The translations under genes and the position numbers were made by a program. The notes under the pieces were generated by a model. That model saw only the letters and a list, made by a program, of their open reading frames with translations, was not told the DNA's origin and searched no databases. Positions 22,600-35,029 of a DNA stretch of 64,000 nucleotides are shown here, piece after piece. The stretch is taken from positions 248,001 through 312,000 of the forward strand of contig JAKSZP010014460.1 of assembly GCA_022478985.1 (NCBI GenBank). Direction: 5' to 3'. Every line of letters begins with the position of its first letter. Within the stretch, counting starts at the first letter, position 1. Origin of the DNA: Massospora cicadina. Its lineage: Eukaryota > Entomophthoromycota > Entomophthoromycetes > Entomophthorales > Entomophthoraceae.

Positions 22600-23900
22600 G
22601 AACAGATAGGCTCCTGATTCCAGATAGCTTGGCGTTTGTTCATTTTTGGGTGCTCTTGTGGAACCCCAGATTGCATTGATTTGGTCCTTAGGATAATATA
22701 ATGGTGGGAGTAATCATATGGTGCTGCCATTTGTTGAGTGCAGCCATGATGGCAGGGAGCTCCTTGTTATAAATAGGGTGGTTTGTCTCCTCTGGAAATA
22801 TCTTGCAAATAAAAAATACACATGATGCTTAAACCATATTCACCTTTTGCAAGAGAACAGCCCAAAAGAAGAACTAGAGGCGTATGTCTCGACAATAAAA
22901 AGCCAGTCTGGGTTATAGTGTCCAAGACAGGGGCGGTGAGCATACTATTCAAGGTGGGCTGGAACGCCACGTCTTATGCATTGCCTCAGATGATAGGACT
23001 GTCCAATGCGACTGGTTAAAGGCGTGGTAGTGGCAGAGTGATTCTTGACAAACTGACAGGGAAAATCTATTACTTCCAGTAAACAAGTACTTCTGTTTTA
23101 TCAACCAAGGTAGCCCAGTCCCAGATTTCTGACAGCTTATCAGAGCAGATAGCCATGCCATCCTTTAAGAAAAAATTTATTATAAATGAAAAGAGTCTTT
23201 AAATAACTCAAATTTTTTAGAGGGCTTTGGCGTCAAATTGGACTTAGTTATTGCTTGAAAAACCATCTCAACATCCTTGACATGCTCCTCTTATTGTCTA
23301 ATAAGTTGAGAATACTGTCCAAGTGCACCACGCAGCATTTCCCCACAAGATCGCCTAGCACCTGGTCAAACCTGTGTTAAAATACATAAGTGCATTACAA
23401 AGTCTGAAGTGCATTGCCTTATATTCAAACACGCCTAACTGTCACTTGAAGTTAGTGCATTGTTGATGCTGAAGTTGATATGGGACATGATGGAATGTAC
23501 CAATGAGGTACAGGCTTGAGATTAATTCTCTGGTTACAATCATTGTGTTATATCCTCTATAAGTAGCATGGGGTATGGGTCCAGCTCAATAACTGCGTTG
23601 AGTCTATGAAAATCCACACAAGGCCATAGGTCCCCATTGGCTTTGGGAACTCAAGCACCAGTGAAACCACTGAGGACTTGGAGGGTCAGACTAATTGGTG
23701 CTCCATCATGTTTTTCACAAAATGTCCAATGATTCTTTGGCCTTGGAATTTAAAGAGTACACCGAGAACCCTTGGGAAGCTTTTCATTCTCCTAAAACTT
23801 AAACTATAACGCAAGAGGATGAAGGTTGATGACTTATAAAGAAATAAAGGCTAAAAAATATGATCAAAGTTATGGGATTCTGAGTGAAGGTCTGGATAGT
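22600..23900 (-). pseudogene. RT and RNase H of element E
   Basis: Near 23,680-23,530 the minus strand reads VPKANGDLWPCVDFHRLNAVIEL, matching the 'KKxxGxxRxCVDYRxLNxxT' block of gypsy RT. An open stretch at 22,970-22,767 contains LNSMLTAPVLD, typical of the RT-RNase H connection ('LKxxLTxAPVL'). The YxDD and TDAS blocks are not clearly legible. Confidence 0.65.
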
Positions 23901-24241
23901 AGAGCCTTCATGAGAACACCCAGGAATGGGACCTTAAAGTATAGAAGAAACTGCATGACAGTAGGTCATTTATCTTCTTGGTGAAATGTGAATAAACCAC
24001 TCCCCATATCAAAATATTAGTATTCTTATTTGACCACCTTACACGAAGTATTATTAAGCAGGAAGATTTTTCAGGGAAAATAAACATCCTCAAACTTAGG
24101 ATATGATTAATGAAGTTTAATTAGCCAAATAATCTTTTGGCTATGTTAAGACTTGAAGGTGTCTGTGAAGGAAACTTCATCAAATGAGATGGGGATTGGA
24201 GTTGTTTATTCAGAGTAATGTCCACAAAGTTATTTTTATAT

Positions 24242-24285
24242 ACCATTATCCACTAATGCATCAACAACTTCTATTTTAACTTTGC
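24242..24285 (-). pseudogene. protease active-site remnant of element E
   Basis: Minus strand reads VVDALVDNGI, aligning with 'xALxDSGA' of retropepsins; Ser has become Asn in the D-S-G triplet. It lies between gag and RT as expected. Confidence 0.5.
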
Positions 24286-24399
24286 CCTTCTGACTTTTAT
24301 GCTTGATGCTAAAGGATATAATCAAGTAGGATGAAGTATTAGTCCCATTTTATTCACATTTAAAAGGCGTGCATGTTAGGACGTAAGTTGTAAAGTGGC

Positions 24400-25183
24400 A
24401 CCGCTCTCAAGTGCTACTGATTGCAGAATTCTCTCCAGGGGTGTGGCCCATTTATGGTTCTGGCGAGGCGCTCTCAGGGGGAGCTAGACTCTTTCTGGGA
24501 GCAAGGGTGTTGTGGTTGTGGAGGCCAGGACTGGAAGTCAGGACCTCTATTGTGTGCTCCAGAGACGGTGATGCTCTACATGTGCTGCTAAGGATATCTC
24601 CTCCTTCAAAGTGGCAGCAAGATGGGTAGCCGCTATGGCACTCAATATCTCTAGCCCAAGTTCTGTATAAACTTGTGTGAAAGCTTAGTGAGGAAAACAC
24701 TATCATAATGGGTCAAGGAACGGACATGTGCAGCATACTTTGCTGCAGAAAAAGTGCCAGGATGCAGGAATACTAAAGTGGACCAGGCTTCATCCAAAGA
24801 GTCTTCATGGGTAGCTGTGCGGTGAATGAGGTCTATGTAATCATCCAAGGATGAAGGTAAACTGCTTTGGTTGGCCAGATGATTGACCATCCATGCACCT
24901 AAATTCAAGGGCAAGGTGGAGATAAGTGTCTCCACTTGATCAAGTAAGGGTTGTGAGACACCATCAGCATGTTTAAAGAGGATATTGAAGATGGAAATGA
25001 GCTGGCTCTGCAAAGAAGATCAACCTCATCAGAGTCCAAGGTTAGGCAAGGGTGGGAAACTAAAGGTAGAGGGAGACACCGAGGAAGAACTTGATCAGTT
25101 AATTCAAAACTGAAGTTAACTTCCATCAGAACAAAGAGGAAGGAAAACGCCAACATTACCACAGTGATATTGTTGGTATACAA
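24400..25183 (-). pseudogene. gag of element E
   Basis: Two overlapping open stretches (25,183-24,905 and 25,013-24,651) encode LPLNLGAWMVNHLANQ followed by LPSSLDDYIDLIHR. This matches the chromovirus-type gag pattern 'LPxxL...LPxTLDELIxLAxR' at the capsid C-terminus. It lacks the 'QDIMVPHL' motif of the A/B/C/H group, which again marks E as a different lineage. Confidence 0.6.
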
Positions 25184-25207
25184 AGTGGGGGTAACTTCTG
25201 GCTCAGG

Positions 25208-25980
25208 TGTTTTTATAAAGTTAACAACATAGGAAAAAATCTAAAGGGTTATTTTTCATGTCACTATCCACTTCTACAAGGCGACGTGCCATACTATTAG
25301 AGAAGCACCCCATTTTCAAAACAGGTAATAGTTGATTACATCAGCAGATAGGATTAGATCTGCAAGTATTCTACATTATGATCTGTGAGAGTTCTGGCTA
25401 GGGAAAGGAGAAAAAAATAAAAAGAAGTACTAAGTACCAAGGTTTTGAGGCTAGCTCTAGCGTTGTAACATTAGTGGCCTCATATCTTTGATACACAAAT
25501 AAATTAGGCCAAAAACGCCAAAATAATAAAGTAAGTTTTTTAAACAATAGAAAAAGTATAAGCATTACTGGCAGGGGATGCTGCTTATATGAAAATTTAC
25601 TAAATGATAGTTTTATTTGGCAATTAAATTCCTGTAAAATTCATGTTGTAAAAATTATAGGAATTGAATGCCAATAATAAATCACTAACCTTCAAATTAA
25701 CAGCTACCAGATTTCACTTAATTGGATCAGCTATTTGAAGGTCTTTAATTTTGGTATTAATGCCAATTCTATAATATACAAGATCAAAAGCAAATTATTG
25801 CGATTTTTTGGCTCATATCACTAAAGGTTTTAACTATACTTGCCTTTGTTGTAGATCATTACCAATATTTATTGGTTGTAATACTATATATTGAGTTTGA
25901 GGATGAATCTACTTTAGTAATGCAAAATATTAGATCCTTGCTTCTACCAGTCAAAGCTTGGAATTTAACACTGAAATGGG
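25208..25980 (-). repeat. 5' LTR of element E (right copy)
   Basis: Pairs with the left copy from 20,229; begins TGTTTTTATAAAG. The outer edge is uncertain (about 25,980 to 26,150) because the two copies have diverged strongly. Confidence 0.55.
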
Positions 25981-25999
25981 CTTTTATACAAAAAACTGA

Positions 26000-28397
26000 A
26001 AAGAAAGGCATCCCTCAGGCAGATTAAAATATTTTCAATTTAGAAATGTCAAGGGCTTAGACTTAAAGGTTAGCATCCCTGAAGCCTCCCACACTATTGC
26101 TTAAGCTCACTTGATTCTAAAAAGATATCTTGGGGAGCATTGCTTAGCGTCACTTCCAACCACAAATAAGGAACCCCAAAGCCAAACCTTGCTTATTATT
26201 TATAAACCAAACTCTTTCATATTGTAACAATTGGGTTCCTTGCTGATATTGCGCTTCCCTGGCCATCGAGCTAAAAATAAAGAAAGTAATACAGCTAGTT
26301 TATTACAAAAAGGTTTAAAGCAATAAAAAAATAGCTTTATCAAGTTTTATACAATAGTCTTATAGAACCTCTAGTCAATTATACTAGAGATATAGAAAAG
26401 TTCTTTATAGGTTCAAATATTATAGAAGAGAATTATAAGGGCTAAATTTAGTAATTTTATTTAAGATAAACAATATTTACATTTTACATAATTAATTTCA
26501 TACTTGGTTATTAATGATTACCTCAAACTTAAAGTACTTATATAGTTTTTCTTGAATTTTGAGTTGATTACTTATGTTTTTGTGAGCATATTGTAACCTC
26601 CTTTTTAAATAGAGTAGCAACACATATTTGACTGTGACTTCAGTACAATTTTAAGGCTTGCAAAAACTAAATAGTAGTAACTTTAATAATTTACACTTGG
26701 GGTTTTTAGTTACTTAACCTAAGGAAAAACCTTAATGTCTAGACAAAAAATGTAGTACTTTTCTTTGTAATTTTGCATTTAAAAGAAATTAGTAAAGAAA
26801 ATCTGCTTTTAATAAACTAAATATTGCTTCTAAAACCAAATTTACTCTTTGGGTATGCATATGCTACTTCTTTAATAATGTAGCTTAATTATGAGCAAGA
26901 ACATTTCCACTCTATTGTTATTATAGAGAGATTTATTACTATACTGCCTGATACTTTTACCTTTATTGTCTGGACTTTAAGTCAGAGTCATGCAGTCAGG
27001 GCTGCCTATGATTATGAGCTAGAGGCTTCTTAGAACCACCTAGTGACCAAGAAACAATATCAAGTAAATCTTTAAATCATCTTAACTAATCATATGAGAA
27101 CATTTTGGCTACATGGAATTGGCTGTAAAACTCGCATACACATAAAAAACACTAAAAAGCTATCAATATATAAAATACAGGAAGAAAGCCTCTGAATAAA
27201 AAATCAGGAAGGACATAAAACTATAGAAGCCATTGCTACCATAAAAGATAACTAGACCTATTGAAGAAAGCTGAAGGCGAGTTGGACCTTGAATTATAGT
27301 CTCTTTGTCTACACCTCTAGTTTTTTAAGATTTTTATTTTGTAAAACATAAAGGGAAGGGCCAAATTAGAAAAAAAGACACAAAAGTGTTAGTCAGCAGA
27401 GCTGAAGTTTACACAATGAGTATCTATCCTCAGTATAAAAATTGGCGCAAAGCCTAATTTAAACGTCCTTCTTTTTCCAAGATCTTAATTCAAAACAAAA
27501 TTATAGTTTTAAAAAGAATATAGTGATATTGTATATCAAGTAAACTATCTTATAATTAAGGTGATTTAATATTGGTGGTCAAGTATAAGTATACTAATAT
27601 CAGCTTTCTGAATGCTATAGTTGAAGTTATTTTGACTTAACACTATACTAGTTCAACATGATATCTTTTTTCTTAATATCAGCTTAAATTAAGAGCTCTC
27701 CTCATAGTAGCCTACTCATTTAAATACACAAAATTCAGAGTTATGTGAACTTACAAGTAATATCTTTTTAATTCTTTCTGACTGAGTCAAGGTTTCATGC
27801 AAGAAATTGGGTAATATGAGACACATGCATTAAAACCCCTATAAAGCCTTGTGTGCAATCAGACGTAGAAACATATGTATTAGATTTCTATAACTGTATT
27901 ATTGTCATGATTCTACCTATTTAAAGTGTAATCTTTCCTTATGGTGAGTCTATAAGATATCAAGTATAAAGAAATTCTTTTTTTCTTAAAAAATTCTACC
28001 TGAACCCAATAGATTATATATATATTAATTAAGTTTAACTTAAAGCTATCTCTGAGTATAATACATCTATAATAAGATTTCATATGTGTTGTTATATCCT
28101 TAATTCTATAATCAGGGGATATATGTATCTTTAGTTTACAAAATCATAAGTAACATCCTTACAAAACCATCTATTCTATTGAATATAATTGATATAGAAC
28201 TGTAAGTAGTGCTCATTTTAGGCATATAGAATCCTATTATATATACTCTTATTTTTACTTATTTCTTTAAGTTTAGGTTACTTTAATTTGTTCAAACCTG
28301 AAAGCTTAAGTTACCCATATTTTCTTTTGTCACTTAGCCAACAATATGGTGCTTTCTTCCAGGTCCCTTATTAGCCATGCAAAGAAACTACAGCCAC
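26000..28397. other. AT-rich DNA without recognised features
   Basis: No open frame of note, no LTR pair and no transposon motif were seen on either strand. It ends with GCCAC at 28,393-28,397, the target duplication of element C. Confidence 0.4.
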
Positions 28398-29035
28398 TGG
28401 TGAACATTTGCCATTGCAGCTTTGGTAGAAGAATGTTTTTGCGCAAAAATAGTCTTACTTTATCTAATATGAAATCGCTTTTTGCTTAGCAAATTATTTT
28501 AACTCAAAGTAATCATTTTACTCCTCGCCTTCAGTTGACTAGGGCAGATTGAGCTGCCTAAGTCCCTCCTGACCCTCGTGGAATTCCCCACCTGAGTTGG
28601 AAGGTCACCAAAGCACTAGCGCAAATTCTGTGTTTTTGTCTATAAAAACACTCCCTTTCATAGGCTTGAAAAAGGTCACAAAGGGTGATGAAATTTTTCC
28701 TACCAATCATGAGCTGAAGAAGATGGAGATCAGCCGCAATGAGCTTAAATCTGTTGAAAATGATTGGGTACAAATTATAAAAACTTCCCCATGGTTTTAT
28801 CCTACCCATGGTGGACCAATCACATTGCATTAATATCAGATGAGGTTAAAGGACTTTCCAAAAAGCAGACTGGCCTGATCTTTATAATGTCTCAACCGCA
28901 CCACCCAGCTATAATAATTTAGTACTTACCCCACATTAGCCTATAATGACCATAAATACTAGGGGAAGCCATTGTAAGAAAGTATTGTTTATCATGCCCA
29001 AGCTGATATTTGAAAAATATATTAAATTATCTTGT

Positions 29036-29908
29036 TGTCAGACAATCTCCTTCTTGACTTAAGAGAATGAATGTTGGAGGTATGAGTGCCCTTGAATCAG
29101 CTACCATGATTGGCCCATCACCTGCCCAATCTTCAAATAATATTGTGGTTATCAATGATATGAGAACCAACGGTGAAAAGACCTTGGAAGATTCTCGGTG
29201 GAATCCTAACTATCAGAAAAATATGGTTTATAACAAACATTGGCTTAAAAAGGTAATAACTAATAATAGGATTACTCTGACTTCTTGGCCAAATTCGAGG
29301 TGTTCAATATCACATGGATCTGAACCTCTGCAAGGTGAGAAGATTTTACCCATCAATGATTGGGTGCAAATTAACAAATCATTACCACTTGGATCTGAAC
29401 CCTCCTGAGGTGAGAAGATTTTACCCATCGATGATTGGGTGCAAATTAACCAATCATCACCACACAAGTCTGACCACTGCCAAGGTAAGAAGATTTTACT
29501 CGATGATGATAGGGTGCAAATTAACCAATCATTACTACATGAGTCTGACCACCGCCGAGGTGAGAAGATCTTACTTGTTGGTGATTGGATACAATTTATC
29601 AAATCATTACCCCATGGGTTGGTTTTGCCTCAAAATATTTATCTTCAATCTGATAGGCCAAAAGCCTATATTTCCTAATTTAGATGACTCAGCTTTATAT
29701 ACTTTTGCCTCAAATACCCATGGTCTCAAAATCTGAACTAGTTTAAATAGGAAAAACTAGTATTGAGGAAAGGACCTTTCTTAGTTTTTCCCCGGTTAAA
29801 ACAATAAAAAATATAAAAACTTTAACAAAGTGTTATTTTATACTTTTATCAAAGAGTAAGATTCTCACTTTGATAAAATATTTGTGGCATCCATCGGTGG
29901 ATCCCACA
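29036..29908. mobile_element. solo LTR nested in the 5' LTR of element C
   Basis: The 3' LTR of element C contains a single CTTGT where the 5' LTR has CTTGT (29,031-29,035), an extra 873 bases, then CTTGT again (29,909-29,913). The insert begins TGTCAGAC and ends CCCACA. TG...CA ends plus a perfect 5-bp duplication identify a solo LTR. It holds a four-unit 75-bp tandem repeat and no coding domain. Its phrase GATTGGGTGCAAATTA also occurs in the LTR of element C, so the families may be related. Confidence 0.85.
29315..29614. repeat. four 75-bp tandem units in the solo LTR
   Basis: Units start at 29,315, 29,390, 29,465 and 29,540, so the period is exactly 75 each time. Each unit contains a TCTGA block, a GAGAAGAT-TTAC block (or close), a GATTGGGTGCAAATTAAC-like block and an AATCATTACC-like block. 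Because 75 is divisible by 3, long open frames appear on both strands here (29,314-29,736 plus, 29,602-29,228 minus). These are repeat artefacts unless shown otherwise. Confidence 0.9.
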
Positions 29909-30029
29909 CTTGTAGTTTTAAATATATTAAGTTTGTCAATTTTATTTGGCCAAATTAAATTATAAAATTGATGTTGAAATCCTGCCTAAAATTGGCACCT
30001 GAGAGCACAAGCAGCAGGATTCCAAAAAG

Positions 30030-30045
30030 TGGTGCTCACTACAGG
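30030..30045 (+). promoter_or_regulatory. primer-binding site of element C
   Basis: TGGTGCTCACTACAGG, two bases after the LTR end. It is identical to the minus-strand site at the 5' LTR of element B. It would pair with a tRNA ending CCTGTAGTGAGCACCA, that is, with an acceptor 5' strand GCTCACT. Confidence 0.8.
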
Positions 30046-30079
30046 TGCAGCCTGTACACCACAAGTTTACATATAAATA

Positions 30080-32180
30080 AATGGAGGGCGTTTCTGATGA
30101 AAGCGCCACTGGATGGGTGAGAAATGGAGATGGTGCAGAAGATGACCGTATGGATAACCCCTACAATATCTTTTTAAGTGGAACAGTTTAAACTAATTCA
30201 ATACCAGAGTCCCGCCTCCTTACCTGGCCAGCCACTATAGTGAGGGACTTAACTCATGTCATATTAAATCCTATAGAACTTGCTTCACATGAAAGAGGTT
30301 TTTCTGTAAATTCGTCTGTTGTACCTATATGAGACTCAAAAACTTCCAGACACCTAATGTCAGCTTACTAACCTGACCACCTATGTCCGCAAGTTTGCCC
30401 ATCCCACTATGTTCCACATGATTCACCTGTTAGGTGTCCATCATGAGGAGTTGCACAGTCACTTTGCTAACCATGAGCCTTAAGATTAGCTTATGATAAC
30501 TAATACAATCTGACCTCTGCATACTGGAAAGGCATAATCTGGTGTTCAGGCAACAGCAAGTTCATCATTCAGTTACATGAGCGGCTCACTGCCATGGACA
30601 CTGGCGGGGTAAAGTATATAAAAGAGGCTATAAAGATCTCCCAAAATGAGTTGGGCGTGTCTACTTCTAGCACCCGCTCTCTGCTTTAGGAGTTTGCCAA
30701 GGAACTTGAAAAGCGTGAAGAGAAAATTTGCAGAGACCGCTTGGTGAATGCGTCCGCCCCCCACCTGATGATAACAACGTGTAGATGCGGTATAGCAGCA
30801 ACTGGCCCTAGCCTTGTCCCATGTTGAAGAGCTTGAGCGGCGTCTGTTGCAAAATTCTTGGGCTACTCCAGCTTTGAAGTTCAAGGTTACCTAGCTGGAA
30901 AAGGAGCTATCGCTTAAAGCTTCTCTTGAAAATATATAGTATTTAGCCCAAAAGGTTAGAAAATATGAGAAGGAGGCTCAGGGTGTCAAATCCTCTTTTG
31001 AAGGGCCCACACTGTTGAAGAATGTGTATAGTCAGGTACACAGTTTAAGCGTAGCTATGACCAGATTAAAGGTGGCGTACAATTGGAAAGCTCCAACCCA
31101 CCTGACGATGAAGGGTGTATGCAGATGAAAGAGGAGCCTAAAAAGCTCGTGGGGATGGTGAAAGTTGACCAATAAAACCTAAGATAGCTTGTGTCACAAC
31201 TCCGTTTTAAAGTCAAGGCTCTGGAGAGTCGGGTTGAAGAACTTGAAACTCACAAGACGGGGATAGAAACAGACTGGCTTTATGTGAATCCGCTTTCAGA
31301 AAGCCCGTCACCAGAATAAAACCAGGCTTGAAGCTATCCAAGACCAGCTTGATTGGCTCTCTCACTTTTTGGATCAGTAGGAGTTTTTCTCAGAGACCAC
31401 GGGACAGGATGCTTCTGCAGTCCAAGCCCTCACTAGGGGTGACCATACTTCATTAAACCAACTTCTAAGGACAAGTTTATCCCTGATGTGGGTAGTATTG
31501 CTTCGTTCTTATACATCTATGAAGCAGCCATGGAAGGGGCGATTGACCACCAGAAGATCTAGCATATCCTTTCTTGTTTGAGTTTCATGGCCCAAGAAGT
31601 GATGGTGCCTCATATGGATGCCCTTGGCACCTAGGCCAAGGTTAAGAAGGCGCTCATTGACGAGTTTGGCTCAAAACAAAGCTTAAGCATGAAAAAGCAA
31701 GCCGTCATGCGCATAAGCATAATAAAGGGAGAGTCAGTTGTTGCTTTCACCGAATGGTTCTATGTTGAAGCGCAGACGCTGTTAACCTCTAAGATGTTGA
31801 CCTTGGTCGACGTTGTGGCCGCCATCTTGACTGTGTTGGCGTCTCATCCCCCTCTGGCGATGCACATCACTTCAGTGAAACTCTACTTCCACAACGTCCA
31901 TGACATAAAAGAGGTTCTTCTAGATGTCTCTGACTTCCACAAGATTGAGGTTTCTCACAATTTTTTATTTAGACCGTTCATTCTGCATTGAGGATCAAGA
32001 GCCCAAGCTTTGGGTCTTGGCTATTTAAAACCAAAAGGAAATCCTTTAGGTTATGGGCCCTGAGGATCAAAAACCGAAAAGCAATTGAGATGAACATCCC
32101 CAAACTTGCCTACTGCAACAAGGTTGGGAAATATGAGATGGTGTGCTGGAAGAAGAAGGTTGACATTGAAGAGAAGTAAA
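30080..32180 (+). pseudogene. gag of element C
   Basis: Broken plus-strand frames. A coiled-coil-like segment (LESRVEELETHKTGI, about 31,220-31,270) precedes the capsid region, which contains LSFMAQEVMVPHM and KALIDEFGSK (about 31,580-31,680) and then the open stretch 31,689-31,991. The C-terminal piece near 32,110 reads YCNKVGKYEMVCWKKK, possibly a shortened zinc knuckle. No Gly-X-Y stretch is seen where elements A and B have one. Confidence 0.7.
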
Positions 32181-32589
32181 AAGAGATGTCAGCGTAGGGA
32201 TAGGTACCCCTATTGCTGACGAATCTCATGTGCTGAATCCCCTACCTCTATTGCTTTACTGCCATTTGTTGAAAATACCCCTAGTGAAGAAAATGAAGGG
32301 GGTTATGAATATGTCAGATACTATGTTTTAGGAGTACTTGCGGAAGTGGAGGTTCCTGATTGATTGAAAACTGGAGGAGTATAAAAGGCCACCATACCAA
32401 GGAAACATAACTCAGTCAAGTTCTAGGGTGTCCTGAGATTATTGACACTGCAGTGATGCTTATCAGCTCCTGGCCAGCTTGATCTGACCTCTTCAGTGGG
32501 TCCACACTTTAAAGTCCATCTTGGAGAGCTACACAGAGACAGCTCGCAAACTGACCATCAACTATCAGCTCAAGGAGGTCCTGGATCTG

Positions 32590-32880
32590 TCTCCTAATTT
32601 TAGTGGAACCCTTACCAGGGTGGAAGTGGTTATTCAAAAAGTCCATGTCATGGCCATCCTGGATACTAGCTCCTAAGTAAATGTAATCACCTTTAAGCTT
32701 ATCAAAAAGATCAAGCTGGCGCCTGACATGGAGTACACTTAAGAGTGTGGAACCGCGGGGCCAAACAACACTCACGCCATCAGTGTGTACTCTTCCCTTC
32801 CCATTCAAACTGGGAAGCTTTTATTATCAGTCCCTGCAGTGGTTTTGGACAACACCTATGATATGCTCTAGGTACAAAGT
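32590..32880 (+). pseudogene. aspartic protease of element C
   Basis: AILDTSS-stop-VNVITFKLIKKIK (from 32,653) aligns with IVDSGSPVNFISSKLMKRIK in element B. The active-site Gly has become Ser and a stop follows. Further on, CGTAGPNNTHAISVYSSLPI matches GTAGPQCTQSIGAYSSLPL of B. The relationship is clear and the enzyme is dead. Confidence 0.75.
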
Positions 32881-33579
32881 TTATGATAAAATATGAGGGA
32901 TGTATCAACATGAAGAAAGGGTTACTCTCGTTTCTCAATTATAATGCCCTTTTAGTTTTATTAATAAAGATCCCAGCAAGAAATAGTATTCTTGCCTGGT
33001 TGAATACCAGTTTTCCACTTTCCTCTGCATTATACTACCTCTGAGCGTAATACAAAAAAATTGTCCAATTCAGCAAATGCTATGGACTGTATTCCTTTCT
33101 ATGCTCAGACGAGGAGTGATTAAGCCTAGTGAACAACGAGTAGTTGACACAAAGATCACGATCCAAATCCCACACCACTGCTTGTTGCACATCATATGCC
33201 TTGAGGGCGTTAGCTCCTTGGAGCCTCAGGTATTGCCTGGTATACTAGACCCAGCCTACCAGAGACCTTTTAATATTCTTTTGGGAACCTCATCCGCAAG
33301 TACATTGTTGTAAGAAAACACCAGGATATTGGCAGAGGATTATTGGTCCCTGAAGAGGACATTGAACTTAATCACTTCATTGGCTCCATGCTGGATATGG
33401 GCTTGCCCACAAGTAAACTGTTATGTACTTTACAAAATGTCCATATCTCAGATGAGCTGACCCCAGATGATCTTGAAAAGATCCCTACCTTATTGGAAGG
33501 CTATAATGACATATTCCCAAGTTAATACCAATTGTGGGCATATGAAGGATTGAAGACACCCCACTGATGTGGGTGATGC

Positions 33580-34150
33580 CCATCCTATTCGGCCAAAGCC
33601 TTATTGCATGTCAAAGGTGGAAGAACTGCAAATGAGGACAGAGCTCAAACAGTTTTTAGACGCGGGGCTATTAGTTCCTTTTTAAAGTCCTTGGTCGTCC
33701 CTCCTCTTGCTAATCAAAAAGAAAAATGGAGGGCATTGGGTTGTCTTGGACTACCACAATTTAATAACCTCATGAAAAAGGACAGCTATCTTATCCCAGC
33801 ATTGACAATGCCCTGGAACAACTCTCAAGACCTAACTTCTTTTACATTATGGGTTTGGCTGTCAGATACTGGCAAGTGAACCTTTTCCCAAAGACCAAGA
33901 GAAATGCGCTCTTATTTTGCAGTGAGGGTCTCTTCCAACCCACCTGACTACCTCAAGGGTTGTGCAACGCGCCTGCCACTTTCCAGCGCCATGGATCACA
34001 TCCTGAAGGAATAGAAATTAAGATGCATTATCATCTATCTTGATGACACCACGGTATTCTCTAAGACCTTCAAAGAACACCTTACTAACTTAAAAGAAGT
34101 TTTCCAGCGCTTTCGTGTTTCCAACATCAAGTTAAAAAACCCTCCAAGTT
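33580..34150 (+). pseudogene. reverse transcriptase of element C
   Basis: Shows SPWSSLLLLIKKKNGG (about 33,692-33,740), VVLDYHNLI, GLCNAPATFQR and IIIYLDDTTVFS (34,027-34,062). The catalytic Y-L-D-D is at 34,036-34,047, so the active-site residues survive although the frame is broken upstream. Confidence 0.85.
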
Positions 34151-34429
34151 CACCTTTTACCAGAAGAAATTTAACTTACTTGGCCACTCTATCTCTTAGG
34201 AGGGAATCTAACTTATACAGAATAAGGTTGAAGCGATATCCAAAATGTTTCTCCCCTAAAAATTTAGGGATATTCAGGTATTTTGGGAACAATGGGGTTA
34301 TCAAATCAATTGATCCCCAAGTTCTCCCAGCTCAGCGAGCCTCTCGTCCATCTATTGACAAAGAGCACCCCTTTCCATTGGGGTGCTGAAAAAAGGCCAC
34401 TTTTGAGATGCTGAAGCAACTGCTATGAC

Positions 34430-34830
34430 AACGGCCTATCCTGCACACCCCAACTCTGGTAAATCTTTCATACTGTTCACCGACGCCTCAGACTATGCCT
34501 TTGGGTCTATCTTGGCCCAACTGGATGAAAACGGGGTAGATCATCCCATATCCTACTTTAACAAGATGCTGTCTAAGTCGTAACACAACTACAGATTCAT
34601 GGAGAAGGAGTGCCTTGCCATTCTGCTAGCTGTGATGCACTATCACCCTTTCCTCTATGGAACTACCTTCACTGTGATTATAGACCAAGCTTCCCTGAAA
34701 TGGTTGAAGATGTTAAATATCCTATCAGCCGGTTATTGCGCTGGACTCATAAGCTTCAGCATTATGATATGTAGATCAAACACAATGCTGGAACCTGCCA
34801 CATGAATGTTGATGGGTTAACTCAGCTGCC
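34430..34830 (+). pseudogene. RNase H of element C
   Basis: FILFTDASDYAFGSILAQ, DHPISYFNKMLSKS, then FMEKECLAILLAVMH and FTVIIDQASLKWLK (TDH has become IDQ). These match the same blocks in element B. The first Asp and the Glu are kept; stops interrupt the frame. Confidence 0.82.
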
Positions 34831-35029
34831 AGTCCTGCATTTAGGTAATAGTGAGGCGGAGAGGTTATATGAACTCTTAATGCCCCCAATGACTGGGAGG
34901 ATGAGGATGAGTAAGTCCAAAAAATGCTAACCTGGCAGTCCAGCAACACTAAAGTGTAGAGCTTGAAGTTGTATAAGTAAGTGGGGGCAAAGTGGTTTCC
35001 CTATCTTTGGCCATCAGAACGTGTACCTG

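Larger units (their letters stand above)
20229..26000 (-). mobile_element. Ty3/gypsy element E, chromovirus-type, decayed
   Basis: Two diverged direct repeats (from 20,229 and from 25,208) enclose, on the minus strand, gag (25,183-24,400), protease (24,250), RT (about 23,900-23,000), RNase H (about 22,970-22,600) and integrase (22,500-21,240). The integrase ends in an 'FHVSQLK'-like block, as in chromoviruses, but I cannot read a chromodomain. E has no clear PBS like that of elements B and C and appears to be a separate lineage. All genes are broken. Confidence 0.75.
28398..30027 (+). repeat. 5' LTR of element C, split by a nested insertion
   Basis: Aligns with 36,077-36,826 in two parts: 28,398-29,035 and 29,909-30,027. 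Shared blocks include CCAATCATGAGCT, GGACCAATCACATTG and TTGGCACCTGAGAGCACAA. A possible TATA box, ATTATAAAAACTTCC, lies near 28,775 and has its counterpart near 36,445. Confidence 0.88.

Noticed and set aside
29228..29736. Two long overlapping open frames on opposite strands, 124 and 140 codons
   Set aside because: They follow from the 75-bp tandem repeat (a multiple of three) in a solo LTR; no domain or codon bias is visible.
30573..30884. 103-codon minus-strand frame
   Set aside because: It is the antisense of the gag of element C, whose orientation is fixed by LTRs, PBS, RT and PPT.
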